Below, in pieces: positions 55,477 to 64,000 of a stretch of 64,000 bases of DNA (positions are counted from its first letter, which is position 1; each line of letters starts with the position of its first letter). Where the stretch lies: NCBI GenBank assembly GCA_002104985.1, contig MCGO01000168.1:20062-84061 (forward strand), in the 5' to 3' direction. A program made the position numbers and the translations under genes. This DNA is from Rhizoclosmatium globosum (lineage: Eukaryota; Chytridiomycota; Chytridiomycetes; Chytridiales; Chytriomycetaceae). The notes beneath the pieces were generated by a model. The model searched no databases, was not told the origin of the DNA, and saw only the letters and a list, made by a program, of their open reading frames with translations.

Positions 55477-56465
55477 ATGGCGACAGGTGCGTGCAATATT
55501 GGGATTAGGAGAGAAGCTACGAGGTGGTAGTCCTTGAATGTGCGAATTGGATTGGGATTGGATTGGGATTGGCAAGGAGACCTTGTAGACCTTAATACCA
55601 TCCGTAACTAACTCATTCAACCTCACTTCTTTAGTCCCACGTAACTTCAGGCTTCTCGAAGGTACATTATCATTCGTGGATTCGCTTGCCATCCGTCTTC
55701 GAATCGCTGACCAACCATCACAAAACAACCTCACAAACCAACAAACAAACAGAACTCGAAAAGGGTGAAAAGGGAATCGGAGACGGAACAATCTCATACG
55801 GCCTCTCAGACGGCGACGACCTTCTCATGACAAACTGGCATGGAACTATCATCGGCCCTGGAAACGTTCGTGCTTATACTACCCGTCACCAAAACCGTGT
55901 GACTCACCTTGTTTTGTCTTCTAGACTGTCCATGAAAACAGAATTTACAGCTTGAGAATCGTGTGTGGCCCGAGTACCCTGGAAAGGCGCCACTCGTGTC
56001 TTTTGCTAGTCGTGTGAATATGAGTGGTGTGAATCAGACGAATGGAAAGGTTCGTTTTTATTTTTTGGTTCTGATGTGAGAGTGGGAGGGAGGAATGTGA
56101 ATGCGTGGTTATTGTGGTTCCGAAGGTTTTCGAATCGTGTGGAAGGCGATATTAACGCGATGTTCATCGAGTTGGATGAGTTTCGAGGATTCTATCGTGT
56201 TCAGGAATTATGGGAATACTCTTCGCATGGATGGACATTGTCTCGTAGTCGCAGGAGCTTGCCTCTTTCTCATGTTTTTGTTCTAGGTTGAGAAACTCGG
56301 GTGCTTGGATGCATGGAAATCTAGCTATACTATTGAGAATATTCTGGTTGAATTGAGAAGGTTCGGCTATTTTTACTTTTTTTGGACTAACGCTGCTGAA
56401 ACAGAGAAATGGGATCGCCAGCCAACAGAAAGCTTGCTCAACCAGCAGAGGGAAGCATGTTTTGA
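55477..56465 (+). CDS. MMS2: Ubiquitin E2 variant Mms2/UEV1
   Basis: Exon 1 is MAT+G (55477-55486), exon 2 55635-55661 (VPRNFRLLE), exon 3 55750-55865 ([38 protein letters not shown]), exon 4 from about 55925 ([42 protein letters not shown]), exon 5 from about 56287 ([24 protein letters not shown]) and exon 6 ([20 protein letters not shown]). No catalytic Cys, as expected. With Ubc13 it builds K63-linked ubiquitin chains in DNA-damage tolerance. The intron before exon 5 is long (about 235 nt). At about 55971 one base is missing between VCGP and EYPG. Confidence 0.93.
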
Positions 56466-56748
56466 AGTTGCTGTTCAATAAGAATAAAACGTTGATGGCA
56501 TGAATGTGCTGTGATGAAACTGATTTGGTTCATTTCGTTACTTCATTTGATAATGGAATTTGAAGAAGATCGATTTCTCATTTTAAATGACATATCTGTC
56601 TACATTAGTCAATTGGAATTGATTTCAATCAGATACAAACCGCAGTAATGATTTGAGCGAAGATCCAGTGATTCTGTCCAAGTATATAGATAAAGGTAAT
56701 ATGCTTCGAAAGTATGTAGGTGTATTTTACAGTTTATTGATATTGGCC

Positions 56749-57230
56749 TTATTCTTCTGTGTGGTTCAAGACAACAGACAAAAATCTTGGTACGGGTAGT
56801 CGAATTATGTAATTGAGTGAAGTGTCTGGTTCGTGTAGAGTAGCTAGACTGCACTTGTCTTGTGTGCCGTATTGTAAGCATCTCATGCAAGCGCCATTCA
56901 ACTCATTTTTAAAAGTGGGGGCAACAATGACACTCAAGTTGGGGGCAACAACACACTTTTTCTTGTCTTTCCTGCAACGGGCGCATGATTTAAAGCGTTC
57001 TTCTGGTCGTTGGGTGTTCAAGCAACCTGGAGCCAAGTCACATGCGTCTTTACGACGGATGCAATTAGTACAAGGACCAGAAGTTGAGCCAGGTATTTGA
57101 ATGCATTTACGCTTCCTGTAGCGACAAGTACTGCACGCCGTAGAGAGCCAGTGGAGGATGATATTTGCATAGTTTTTGAATTCGTTGATTGTGATGAAGG
57201 GAATGAGTGAGTGGTTGTGGGGTTTGGCAT
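56749..57230 (-). CDS. Small protein with two Zn2Cys6-type clusters
   Basis: Start ATG at 57230 (MPNPTTTHSFPSSQSTNSKTMQISSSTGSL). First cluster: C-x2-C-x6-C-x10-C-x2-C-x6-C (CSTCRYRKRKC ... CTNCIRRKDAC). Second: CARCRKDKKKC ... CMRCLQYGTQDKC, with a 23-residue middle spacer and a final x8. Zn2Cys6 clusters bind CGG-type DNA sites in fungal regulators, but here there is almost nothing else (about 160 residues), so no activation or fungal-TF middle domain. At about 57137 the frame must gain a base between GSLR and ACSTC. Uncertain whether 3' exons are missed. Confidence 0.7.
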
Positions 57231-57341
57231 TTCCTTTTGTTTTCCTCTTCTCCGTTCCCTTCTCTTTCTTTTATTTGTTCGATGCACAATTAGTTTATTT
57301 GCATCGCCCCCAACAAACAAACAAACCAACGAATCAAACCA

Positions 57342-60300
57342 ATGCCTGATCTGCACGACGAGTCCCCGACACAGCCGCACCCGCACCCGCACGGCCGCCT
57401 TCTAATCGTGTCCAATCGGCTTCCAATCACCGTGACCCGCGACAAGCACACGGGCCAATACACATTCGTCAAGTCTTCGGGCGGCCTTGTTTCAGCGCTG
57501 AGTGGCCTTTCGAGCAATCTTCCTTTTGTTTGGATTGGATGGCCTGGTTGGTTCGACACCCTCGTCGTTGTCTTTGTTCGTTGAAACTAAACTAGAGAAC
57601 TAAACTATCAAACAAACAGGCATCACTGTCGCTCAAAACGACGAAGCTACAGTCACAAACGCCCTCCTCAATTCACACGCTTCAATCCCCGTCTTTCTCC
57701 CGCCTGAAACTGCCCATGCTCACTACACGGCTTCTCAAATGGCATCCTGTGGCCCCTGTTTCACTACCACCCAAACGAACTCAGTTTTAATAAGGAGCAT
57801 TGGGACGGTTATTTGGATGCCAACAGGCGGTTTGCGGAACGCGTGGCGAAGGAGTGGAGGGAGGGGGATACTGTTTGGGTGCATGACTTTCATTTGATGG
57901 ATGTTCCGAGGGTTCTTCGAGCGTTGCTTCCAGGAAGAATGTCAGGTATGTGTTTTGTATGTGGTTGTGGGTGTTTTGGAGTGGCGAATGACTCACTCAA
58001 CAACAGGATCGGATTCTTCCTTCACACTCCTTTTCCGTCCTCAGAAGTGTATCGCATTCTTCCAGTCAGAAAAGCCCTATTGAAAGGTGTTCTTGATTCG
58101 GACGTGATTGGGTTCCAGACATATGACTATGCGCGCCATTTCATGTCCAGTTGTGCACGCATTCTGGGATTGCACTGTTTCCCGGATGGAATTGAAGTAG
58201 AAGGACGGAAAGTGAGGGTTGGTACTTGGCCCATTGGGATTGATCCGACAAAGTTTGTGAAAGGTACTACTTTGTCGTTACAAAGAGTGCAAAAACTTAT
58301 GCTAATTTTATACGTATTACCTAGGTTTACAGTCTGAATCCATCCAAGCCCACATTGCACGGCTACGCGCACGGTTTAAGGGTACAAAGATCATGCTCGG
58401 TATCGATCGACTAGATTACATCAAAGCACTCCCTCAAAAGATCCATGCATTCTCACACCTCCTTCATACCCACCCATCCCTTCAATCAAAAGTCGTGCTC
58501 ATTCAAATTGCTGTTCCATCGCGTGAAGATGTCTTGGAATACCAGAACTTGGATCGTGTCGTGAACGGTCTCGTAGGGAAAGTAAATGGTCGATATGGGA
58601 GCGTGGAGTTTGTGCCGATTCATTATGTACACAAGGGTGTTGGATTTGAAGAGCTTGTGGCGTTGTATGCTGTTGCTGATGTGTGTGTTGTTAGTAGTAC
58701 GAGAGATGGGATGAATCTCGTGAGTTATGAGTATATTGCGAGTCAGGAGGGGCAATGTGGTGTTCTTGTGTTGAGTGAATTTTGTGGAGCGGCTCAAAGT
58801 TTGAATGGTTTGTTCCTTTTGTATATGGTTTATGCATTCTGAATACTTTCAAAAAAAAATAGGAGCTATTATCGTGAATCCGTGGAATACGGAAGAACTT
58901 GCTCAAGCTATGTATGACGCGTTGACTATGCCACAGAAACAGAAGGAAACGAGTTATGCAAAGTTGAATCGCTACGTCCACAAGTACACGGCTGAGCGAT
59001 GGGGCTCTTCATTTGTCAATGAATTACGTTCATTGCCAAGTTCATATAATGGAACTCAGTTGACAAAGTTGACAACTCAAGTTGTTGTGGACAAATTTTT
59101 GAGGTCGCGAAAGAAGAAGGTATGCTGGTAATATATCACTATACTTACGTATTAAACTGGCATCCATAGGTCTTCTTCATTGACTACGACGGAACTTTGA
59201 CTATCAACCACAGTCTTCCTGAGTTCTCAAGCCCTCCAAAAGCCATTCGCACTTTGGTGAAACGGCTTACAAGTCTCCCTGATACATTTGTCTACATCTT
59301 TTCTGGTCGTTCTCGAGCTTACTTGGATTCTTGGTTCACTGATATCAGTGTTGGTCTCTGTGCGGAGCATGGGTGCTTTTACCGTCATCCACCTTCAAAG
59401 TTTGACGATAGTCTGTTGGATTATCTCGAACCAGAAGGCGGGGCTGCGCCATTGAGCCCATACACATCTCCAAACACGCTAATAACTACAATCCCCCAAA
59501 CAAACTCTTTCCAAAACATCCCTGCCCTCGGAGAAACAATGCTCGCCTCCTCTCCACGTCCATTAAAATCACTTGGCTCCCTCATTGCATCCCCGCTCCC
59601 CTACTCCCCTCTCATGCGTCACATCAGTCCCTTAAAACTCGCTGCAACCGGCGGCCAAACCACACCCTCCCCAAAACTTGGATCCTCCCTCGGCTCAACC
59701 CTAAAACCAACCCCCCGCCGTCTCCAACACGGCTGGCTCGCCCTCGTCGACGACCAACAAGACAACACAGCATGGACACACGAAATCCGGCCCCTCTTCC
59801 AATACTACACCGAACGCACACCGGGCTCCTTCATTGAAGAAAAAGAAGTAAACCTCACATGGCACTACCGCAACGCGGACCCCGAATTCGGAATGTGGCA
59901 AGCAGCCGAGCTCCACGTGAACCTCGAGCAAATACTCAACCACGTTGCCGTCAGTGTGATTCTCGGGAACAAAACGGTTGAAGTCCGGCCGAGCATGGTT
60001 GATAAGGCTAGTGCTGCTCGAAGCGTTGTGCATGATTTGGGTGTCATGGGAGTCGGTGTTGATTTCTTTTGTTGTATTGGAGATGGAAAGACGGATGAAG
60101 TTGTGTTTCAGTATTTGAATGATGCGTTTGGAGGGGATGGGAGTGGGGAGGAGGTTGTTACTTGTACGGTTGGGAGGAAGCAGACGGAGGCGAAGTGGGT
60201 TTTGGAGGGGGTGAAGGAGGTGGAAGGGTTTTTGGGGGAGTTTTGCGATATTGTATTTGAGATGACTGGCGTTGGTGTTGGGGGTGTGGAAGCGGGGAAG

Positions 60301-60354
60301 AAGAGTTTGGATGCACTTGGAGGTGTTGGGTTGGGAGTAGTTGATGTTGAGTGA
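57342..60354 (+). CDS. Trehalose-6-phosphate synthase / phosphatase (GT20 plus HAD)
   Basis: About six exons. N-terminal GT20 domain: RLLIVSNRLPITV, SSGGLVSALSG, FVWIGWPG|, GILWPLFHYHPNE, VWVHDFHLMDVPRVLRALLPGRM|IGFFLHTPFPSSEVYR, DVIGFQTYDYARHFMSSC, IGIDPTKF, MLGIDRLDYIKALPQKIHAF, RDGMNLVSYEYIASQ, AIIVNPWN. C-terminal phosphatase: VFFIDYDGTLTI (DxDGT), IFSGRSRAYLDSWF, GLCAEHGCFYR, a P/S-rich insert of about 90 residues, DFFCCIGDGKTDEVVF. It makes trehalose-6-P from UDP-glucose and glucose-6-P and may dephosphorylate it. One base is missing at about 57727 (HY...GFSNGILW). The catalytic Asp pair is present, so the TPP part looks active. Confidence 0.93.
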
Positions 60355-60448
60355 ATTAGGGAATTGATGGAGTTGCGGAATTGCTGGCGTTATTCATTGA
60401 ATGTATATAATAAATTAGTTCAATTTAATGGTTTTGTGTGGAATTCAT

Positions 60449-60680
60449 TTAAACAAGTTTCGGTTCCGAACCCCTGGAATCATAGACAATCTTGACTTCG
60501 CCTGTTAAATCATTTTGCACTTTCAAGTATATTAAACTCAAAAGTTGAGATGTATAACGGTACTGAGATCGGAAATTTAAATTAAAGGACATACTTACGT
60601 TTGTTCCCATGGGGAGGGGGTTTCAAACGGCGAGTTCTGGGAGTAGCAATGTGTTGGGTGAATTTGTCGCAGTATGGTAT
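60449..60680 (-). CDS. Small minus-strand two-exon fragment, unknown
   Basis: A GTAAGT...GAG intron (about 60533-60598) joins two open stretches, reading HCYSQNSPFETPSPWEQT|LIYLKVQNDLTGEVKIVYDSRGSEPKLV and a stop at 60449. It looks protein-like and well spliced, but no start is identified and I do not recognise it. It may be the 3' end of a gene whose 5' part was replaced. Confidence 0.35.
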
Positions 60681-60970
60681 GCGTAGTTCGAGGAATCACT
60701 CTCGACTTTGTCAAACTCAAGGAAGAAAGGAGTCGAATCGACGATGAGCAGAATTTACGGTCTGGTATATATTTGTGGAATATACGCGATACCGAAAGCC
60801 AGAACTATGATGAAATTATTACTCAAAAGGACACTGAAGCCAGGAGCTGGGCTGAAAAATGTCTCATACTTGAAATATTTGTGAGTTTATAAAATTGCAA
60901 AACTTACAAATGAGCTCCGTCATGCTCGCAACGAGATTAACAAGGATGACGACAAGAGAAGAAATAAAAT
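60674..60970 (+). CDS. Coiled-coil-like fragment, unknown
   Basis: Open frame MVCVVRGITLDFVKLKEERSRIDDEQNL...EKCLILEIF, then, after a possible 35-nt intron, LRHARNEINKDDDKRRNKMTHL. Charged and helical. No family recognised. It runs into the GH79 tail remnant on the same strand and overlaps the minus-strand fragment by a few bases. Confidence 0.3.
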
Positions 60971-61029
60971 GACTCATTTGGGTGAGTCCTGGTCCTTGAA
61001 CATAAGATTAACCAGTCAGTGATTTGCAG

Positions 61030-61394
61030 AAAATGCAGTTGAAAACTCAGCACCATTGTTTTCTACATACAATATCGAAGGTGCTCTTGACAGTGGAAAA
61101 ATCTCGGCGGTCAGTGGTATATCGATTGGTGGCCAGACGTTTGATGGAACGAAAGATGAATTCCCTGTCGGAGCGTACACTGCGTCGAAAATTTCAGCAT
61201 CAAACTCGTTGTATACTGTCACAATCCCAGCCTTTTCTGGGGCTTTAGTGTTCTTGTGTCAGTCTGACCCATCAACTGACACGGCAGCAGTCTCACCTGG
61301 ACCACAAACGAAAAACAAGACATATTCGGCTGCATCAACCCAGTATATTTTTAATGTTACCAGTAGCTTCTTTCATTTTCTTATTTTTAGATAA
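61030..61394 (+). pseudogene. Truncated GH79 C-terminal exon (copy of 34.0-34.3 kb)
   Basis: ISAVSGISIGGQTFDGTKDEFPVGAYTASKISASNSLYTVTIPAFSGALVFL is about 85% identical to the last exon of the GH79 gene, followed by the same N/T/S-rich linker. The catalytic domain is absent, so no enzyme can result. Part of the inverted block copy. Confidence 0.8.
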
Positions 61395-61425
61395 ACTTTA
61401 AAACCGCCAAAGAATAATGAAACCT

Positions 61426-62676
61426 TCATTCATTTCCAAATTGGCTTTGATTGTCAATTCTGTATACGTAACCACGGGGAGGTATCTCACCACGAGGCTG
61501 CCTTCTCGCGTAAAAAAGAGTAGTATCACTGCCTTCCACTTTCCTCTCTTCCAAGTAGAACAGTTTTCCATCTACCGAATCGCACAGTCCCTTACTGTAT
61601 ATGTTATCCACGAATGCGTGAGAGAAAGGATGATTGAGCTGGTCCTCACAAATGCACAAAGACCCCCACTGTTCATATAAAGAAATAGAGTCTGGGACTG
61701 GGCCAACCAACTTGTTGCCCCCCATATCCAAATTATAGAGTCTTGGCAATCCTCCAAATTCTGCAGGGATAGGGCCCGACAGCTCGTTATGGGAGAGCCC
61801 ACATTGGATCAACTTTTTCAAGTTTCCGATTCCTTTTGGAATCTCACCCATAAGATGGTTATAGTCAAGATGAAGATTATCTAGGTTTACTAATTTTTCG
61901 ATTTCTTGAGGGATGGGTCCAACCAGTGAATTCTCCTGCAAGTTGAGGCTTCGTAGTAAAGTCAAGTGTCCAATGGCGGCTGGAATAGACCCTTCTAAAT
62001 GGTTACCAGCCAAGTAAAGGATTCTCAGGTTTGTCAATTTACACACAACCTCTGGAAACGGACCAGAAATAAATTCAGGCAAACTCAGAACCTTCAAATG
62101 AATCAACTGCGCAATTTCATCAGGTACTTGGCCTCTCTGAGATGATCCTGAAAGCAACAAAAAAGTCAAGCTCTTGAGCTCTCCAATTTTGCGTGGAATG
62201 TATCCGTTAATGCCGTCCAAATTCAGATGCGTGAGTTTTGAGATGAGACAAATTGCCTCTGAAAGGACAGGTTTGATTGGGTGACTAGCTTCAGGACTAG
62301 CCTTATTCTCCCACCCCCACCATCCCTTCACGTCTTCATTGTATCGAGCAAGACGAGTTTTTTCATATTTCTCCAGATCGAATTTAATATGGGTAGTATC
62401 TTTCCAGTACAACGTGGCAATGACTTCTTGAAACGCTCGTGGCGGAGTCGCAATCAGTGAAAAGAACAATTGAGACAATGGTTCGTAATTCGTCACTTTA
62501 GGTCGTTTAATAACTGGGCTGAATACTCTTTCGAGGGAGGCAAGGGCAAAGTGCTTTGATGAAATGATTTCGTTGATGCGTCTTGATAGTCCGCGGTAAC
62601 GAAACAGACCAGGTAGTCTAATCATGAGTAGGATGTATGTCACTATCTCAATAGGAAGGTCTGAGAAGGTGGCCAT
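61426..62676 (-). CDS. F-box-like leucine-rich repeat protein, copy 3
   Basis: Minus-strand single exon from ATG 62676 (MATFSDLPIEIVTYILLMIRLPGLFRYRGLSRRINEII). Same F-box-like N-terminus, linker (with a small insertion WWGWENKASPEASHPIKP) and plant-type LRRs (HLEGSIPAAIGHLTLLRSLNL, SLVGPIPQEIEKLVNLDNLHL, HLMGEIPKGIGNLKKLIQCGL, ELSGPIPAEFGGLPRLYNLDM). A mosaic: some repeats match copy 1, others copy 2, suggesting gene conversion. Intact. Opposite strand to copies 1 and 2. Confidence 0.8.
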   Translation of the reverse strand: MATFSDLPIEIVTYILLMIRLPGLFRYRGLSRRINEIISSKHFALASLERVFSPVIKRPKVTNYEPLSQLFFSLIATPPRAFQEVIATLYWKDTTHIKFDLEKYEKTRLARYNEDVKGWWGWENKASPEASHPIKPVLSEAICLISKLTHLNLDGINGYIPRKIGELKSLTFLLLSGSSQRGQVPDEIAQLIHLKVLSLPEFISGPFPEVVCKLTNLRILYLAGNHLEGSIPAAIGHLTLLRSLNLQENSLVGPIPQEIEKLVNLDNLHLDYNHLMGEIPKGIGNLKKLIQCGLSHNELSGPIPAEFGGLPRLYNLDMGGNKLVGPVPDSISLYEQWGSLCICEDQLNHPFSHAFVDNIYSKGLCDSVDGKLFYLEERKVEGSDTTLFYARRQPRGEIPPRGYVYRIDNQSQFGNE

Positions 62677-62735
62677 TGGTGAAGAAAGGTTTTGATGAGA
62701 CAAATAATGGAATAACCTTAATAACCTTATCAAAA

Positions 62736-63529
62736 ATGAATCATGTCACAATCCTTCCTCACGAGCTCATTCGCAGTGTAATATCGCATCTTCCTAGCGA
62801 TCAGTGGCGCTGTCGTCCAAACTTCTCTTCAGCGATACAATCCTCAACGATCTCACCTTTGCCCGTCTCCACGTCCAATCACTCATCCCCCGTCCTTCAC
62901 TGACACTGTGGGAGTATCTCGATGATAATGGAATCAAGTACAATGAATGGACGTCGCTGCCCTTCAAATATAAATGTGCAGTGTATAGTTTGATCCTTGT
63001 AAAGCCTGACCGACGTGGCATCTACACTTCCACTGTCGAGTTTCTTATTTCTATTGAGAAGGTGGACCCACGAGCCGATAATGATTATTGCATCATAACC
63101 GCAATAATCAAAAACTCCACTTAAATGGTGCGGCTTCTTGTTACTGATTCACGCATCGATCCGTCTGTTCACGATAATATGGCGATTCCACTTGTTGCCC
63201 GGTATGGAGGGACACATCTGTTAGGGCTGTTGTTGAAGGATGAACGAGGATACCAGTCAGGTTGGAAGCGAAGCAGTTATTGAAGCACTGCAGAGTGAAA
63301 GTATGGCTTGCTTACTTCTAGCAGATTCGTGTGTGCATCCATCTCAGAACGACAATGAGGCTGTGTTGACAGCAGTTCGAAACAAAATCAAGGAAGCTAT
63401 TGGGCTGTTGGTGAGAGACTCTCGTGTAAAAGTAATTGAAGATTTGGAAGTGCAATGAGAATTGCTGAGAACATGAGTGATATAGATATGGTCGCCTTAT
63501 TGTCTCGTGTTATTGAAGAGTTTGAGGAA
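62736..63529 (+). pseudogene. Decayed F-box/ankyrin gene (copy of the one at 31.3 kb)
   Basis: Starts MNHVTILPHELIRSVISHLPSD, then about 13 nt are missing compared with the 31.3-kb gene, which shifts the frame. Later pieces (LIPRPSLTLWEYLDDNGIKYNEWTSLPFKYKCAVYSLILV; VEFLISIEKVDPRADNDYCIITAII) match but lack an internal stretch of some 60 codons and meet a TAA at about 63122. A final ankyrin piece (SQNDNEAVLTAVRNKIKEAIGLLVRDSRV) remains, ending about 63529. Confidence 0.85.
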
Positions 63530-63619
63530 TAAATTGTAGTTTCTTAGACAACTTTTAGAATCTGGACTACTTTTGATTATAAATCATCTCACTTTATTTC
63601 CAATCATCATTCAATTTAG

Positions 63620-64000
63620 TTATTCCCTTCTTCGTCCTCCCACTGACCGTCTTGCAGAAGCAAACTCTTGAGATGCGCTTTTTCCCATTCCAGGCGGAAT
63701 TCCGCCATTTGATCCACCAGGAACAATCCATCTTGGATCTACTCTTTGTGAGAGCTGATGAGGAAGAGGAGGAGCTTGTTGCTGGTACTGGATCTGCTGA
63801 GGATAACCTCTTCCGCGAGCTTTTCTACTATCCAAATCTTGACCGTAAATTTGGCGTCCTCCGATATTACTGATATCTGAAGCATCAGACGCGTACATGT
63901 CTCCGGGAGGGTATCGGTATTGCTGAGTTTGTGATCGTTGAGGGCCTGCACCGGCATAAGGGTTTGTTTGTAATTCGCGTGCACTATTAGATGCGGAACG
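63620..64000 (-). CDS. C-terminus of a Q/P/R-rich disordered protein (5' part beyond window)
   Basis: Open on the minus strand from the window end to a stop at 63620: SARELQTNPYAGAGPQRSQTQQYRYPPGD, DSRKARGRGYPQQIQYQQQAPPLPHQLSQRVDPRWIVPGGSNGGIPPG, ASARRSVGGRRRE. Low complexity, with RG and Q-rich stretches as in RNA-binding or scaffolding proteins, but no domain is visible. Confidence 0.5.
   Translation of the reverse strand, partial: RSASNSARELQTNPYAGAGPQRSQTQQYRYPPGDMYASDASDISNIGGRQIYGQDLDSRKARGRGYPQQIQYQQQAPPLPHQLSQRVDPRWIVPGGSNGGIPPGMGKSASQEFASARRSVGGRRRE

Noticed and set aside
55357..55797. 146-codon minus-strand frame ([19 protein letters not shown]...) as a separate gene
   Set aside because: It lies antisense to the UEV1 exons and has no family; the UEV1 and CSN5 exons explain the DNA.
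380..57730. Genome-wide programmed frameshifting, as in Euplotes
   Set aside because: The breaks share no slippery motif and several fall in G/C runs, which fits assembly deletions better.
1..64000. CRISPR arrays, operons, ribosome binding sites, tRNA genes
   Set aside because: The window is eukaryotic; no regularly spaced repeats and no cloverleaf with A and B boxes were seen.

Overview
The window is nuclear DNA of a zoosporic (flagellated) fungus, most likely a chytrid (Chytridiomycota). Evidence: many short spliceosomal introns (mostly about 45-60 nt), a DNAAF6/PIH1D3-type axonemal dynein assembly factor that only ciliated lineages need, a fungal Thi5-type pyrimidine synthase, a bifunctional trehalose-6-P synthase/phosphatase, tandem Zn2Cys6 clusters, and a chromodomain Ty3 retrotransposon. 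Genus cannot be set from sequence alone.

Layout. 0-2.6 kb: partial DNAAF6 (-) and a gamma-SNAP with a repeat-rich tail (+). 2.6-13.8 kb: a run of minus-strand genes: GH16 glucanase, two tandem half-size ABCA transporters, molybdopterin synthase large subunit, a conserved fungal membrane protein. 14-24.3 kb: a two-TM protein, ribosomal protein uL18 (RPL5), two tandem concentrative nucleoside transporters, then a quinone-oxidoreductase / Thi5 divergent pair. 24.5-36 kb: an F-box/ankyrin gene split by an intact 5.5-kb Ty3 element, head-to-head with F-box/LRR genes, then a GH79 glycosidase. 36-47.5 kb: a MICOS Mic26/27-type protein, a head-to-head pair of LACTB-like serine hydrolases, an ankyrin gene, three tandem TM paralogues, a MAK32-like PfkB kinase. 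47.6-53.5 kb: an acyltransferase-3 gene fused or abutted to a glycosyltransferase-2 half, and a GH5-like mannanase with internal TM helices. 53.5-60.4 kb: a candidate structured ncRNA, CSN5 and MMS2/UEV1 (divergent), a small double-zinc-cluster protein, TPS-TPP. 61-63.5 kb: an inverted, decayed copy of the 30-36 kb block (GH79 tail, LRR, ankyrin). 63.6 kb to the end: the C-terminus of a Q/P-rich protein.

The most notable system is the Ty3 chromovirus. Its LTRs look identical, it has a 5-bp target duplication, and it carries an 11-nt primer-binding site exactly complementary to the predicted 5' end of its own transcript (Tf1/sushi-type self-priming), plus a complete -1 frameshift signal (slippery heptamer and stem-loop) between gag and pol.

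Caution: at least nine otherwise well-conserved genes, including RPL5, UEV1 and TPS, each need one missing base restored to read through. I read this as uncorrected assembly indels rather than biology. Intron positions come from reading splice sites against family knowledge; no search was run.
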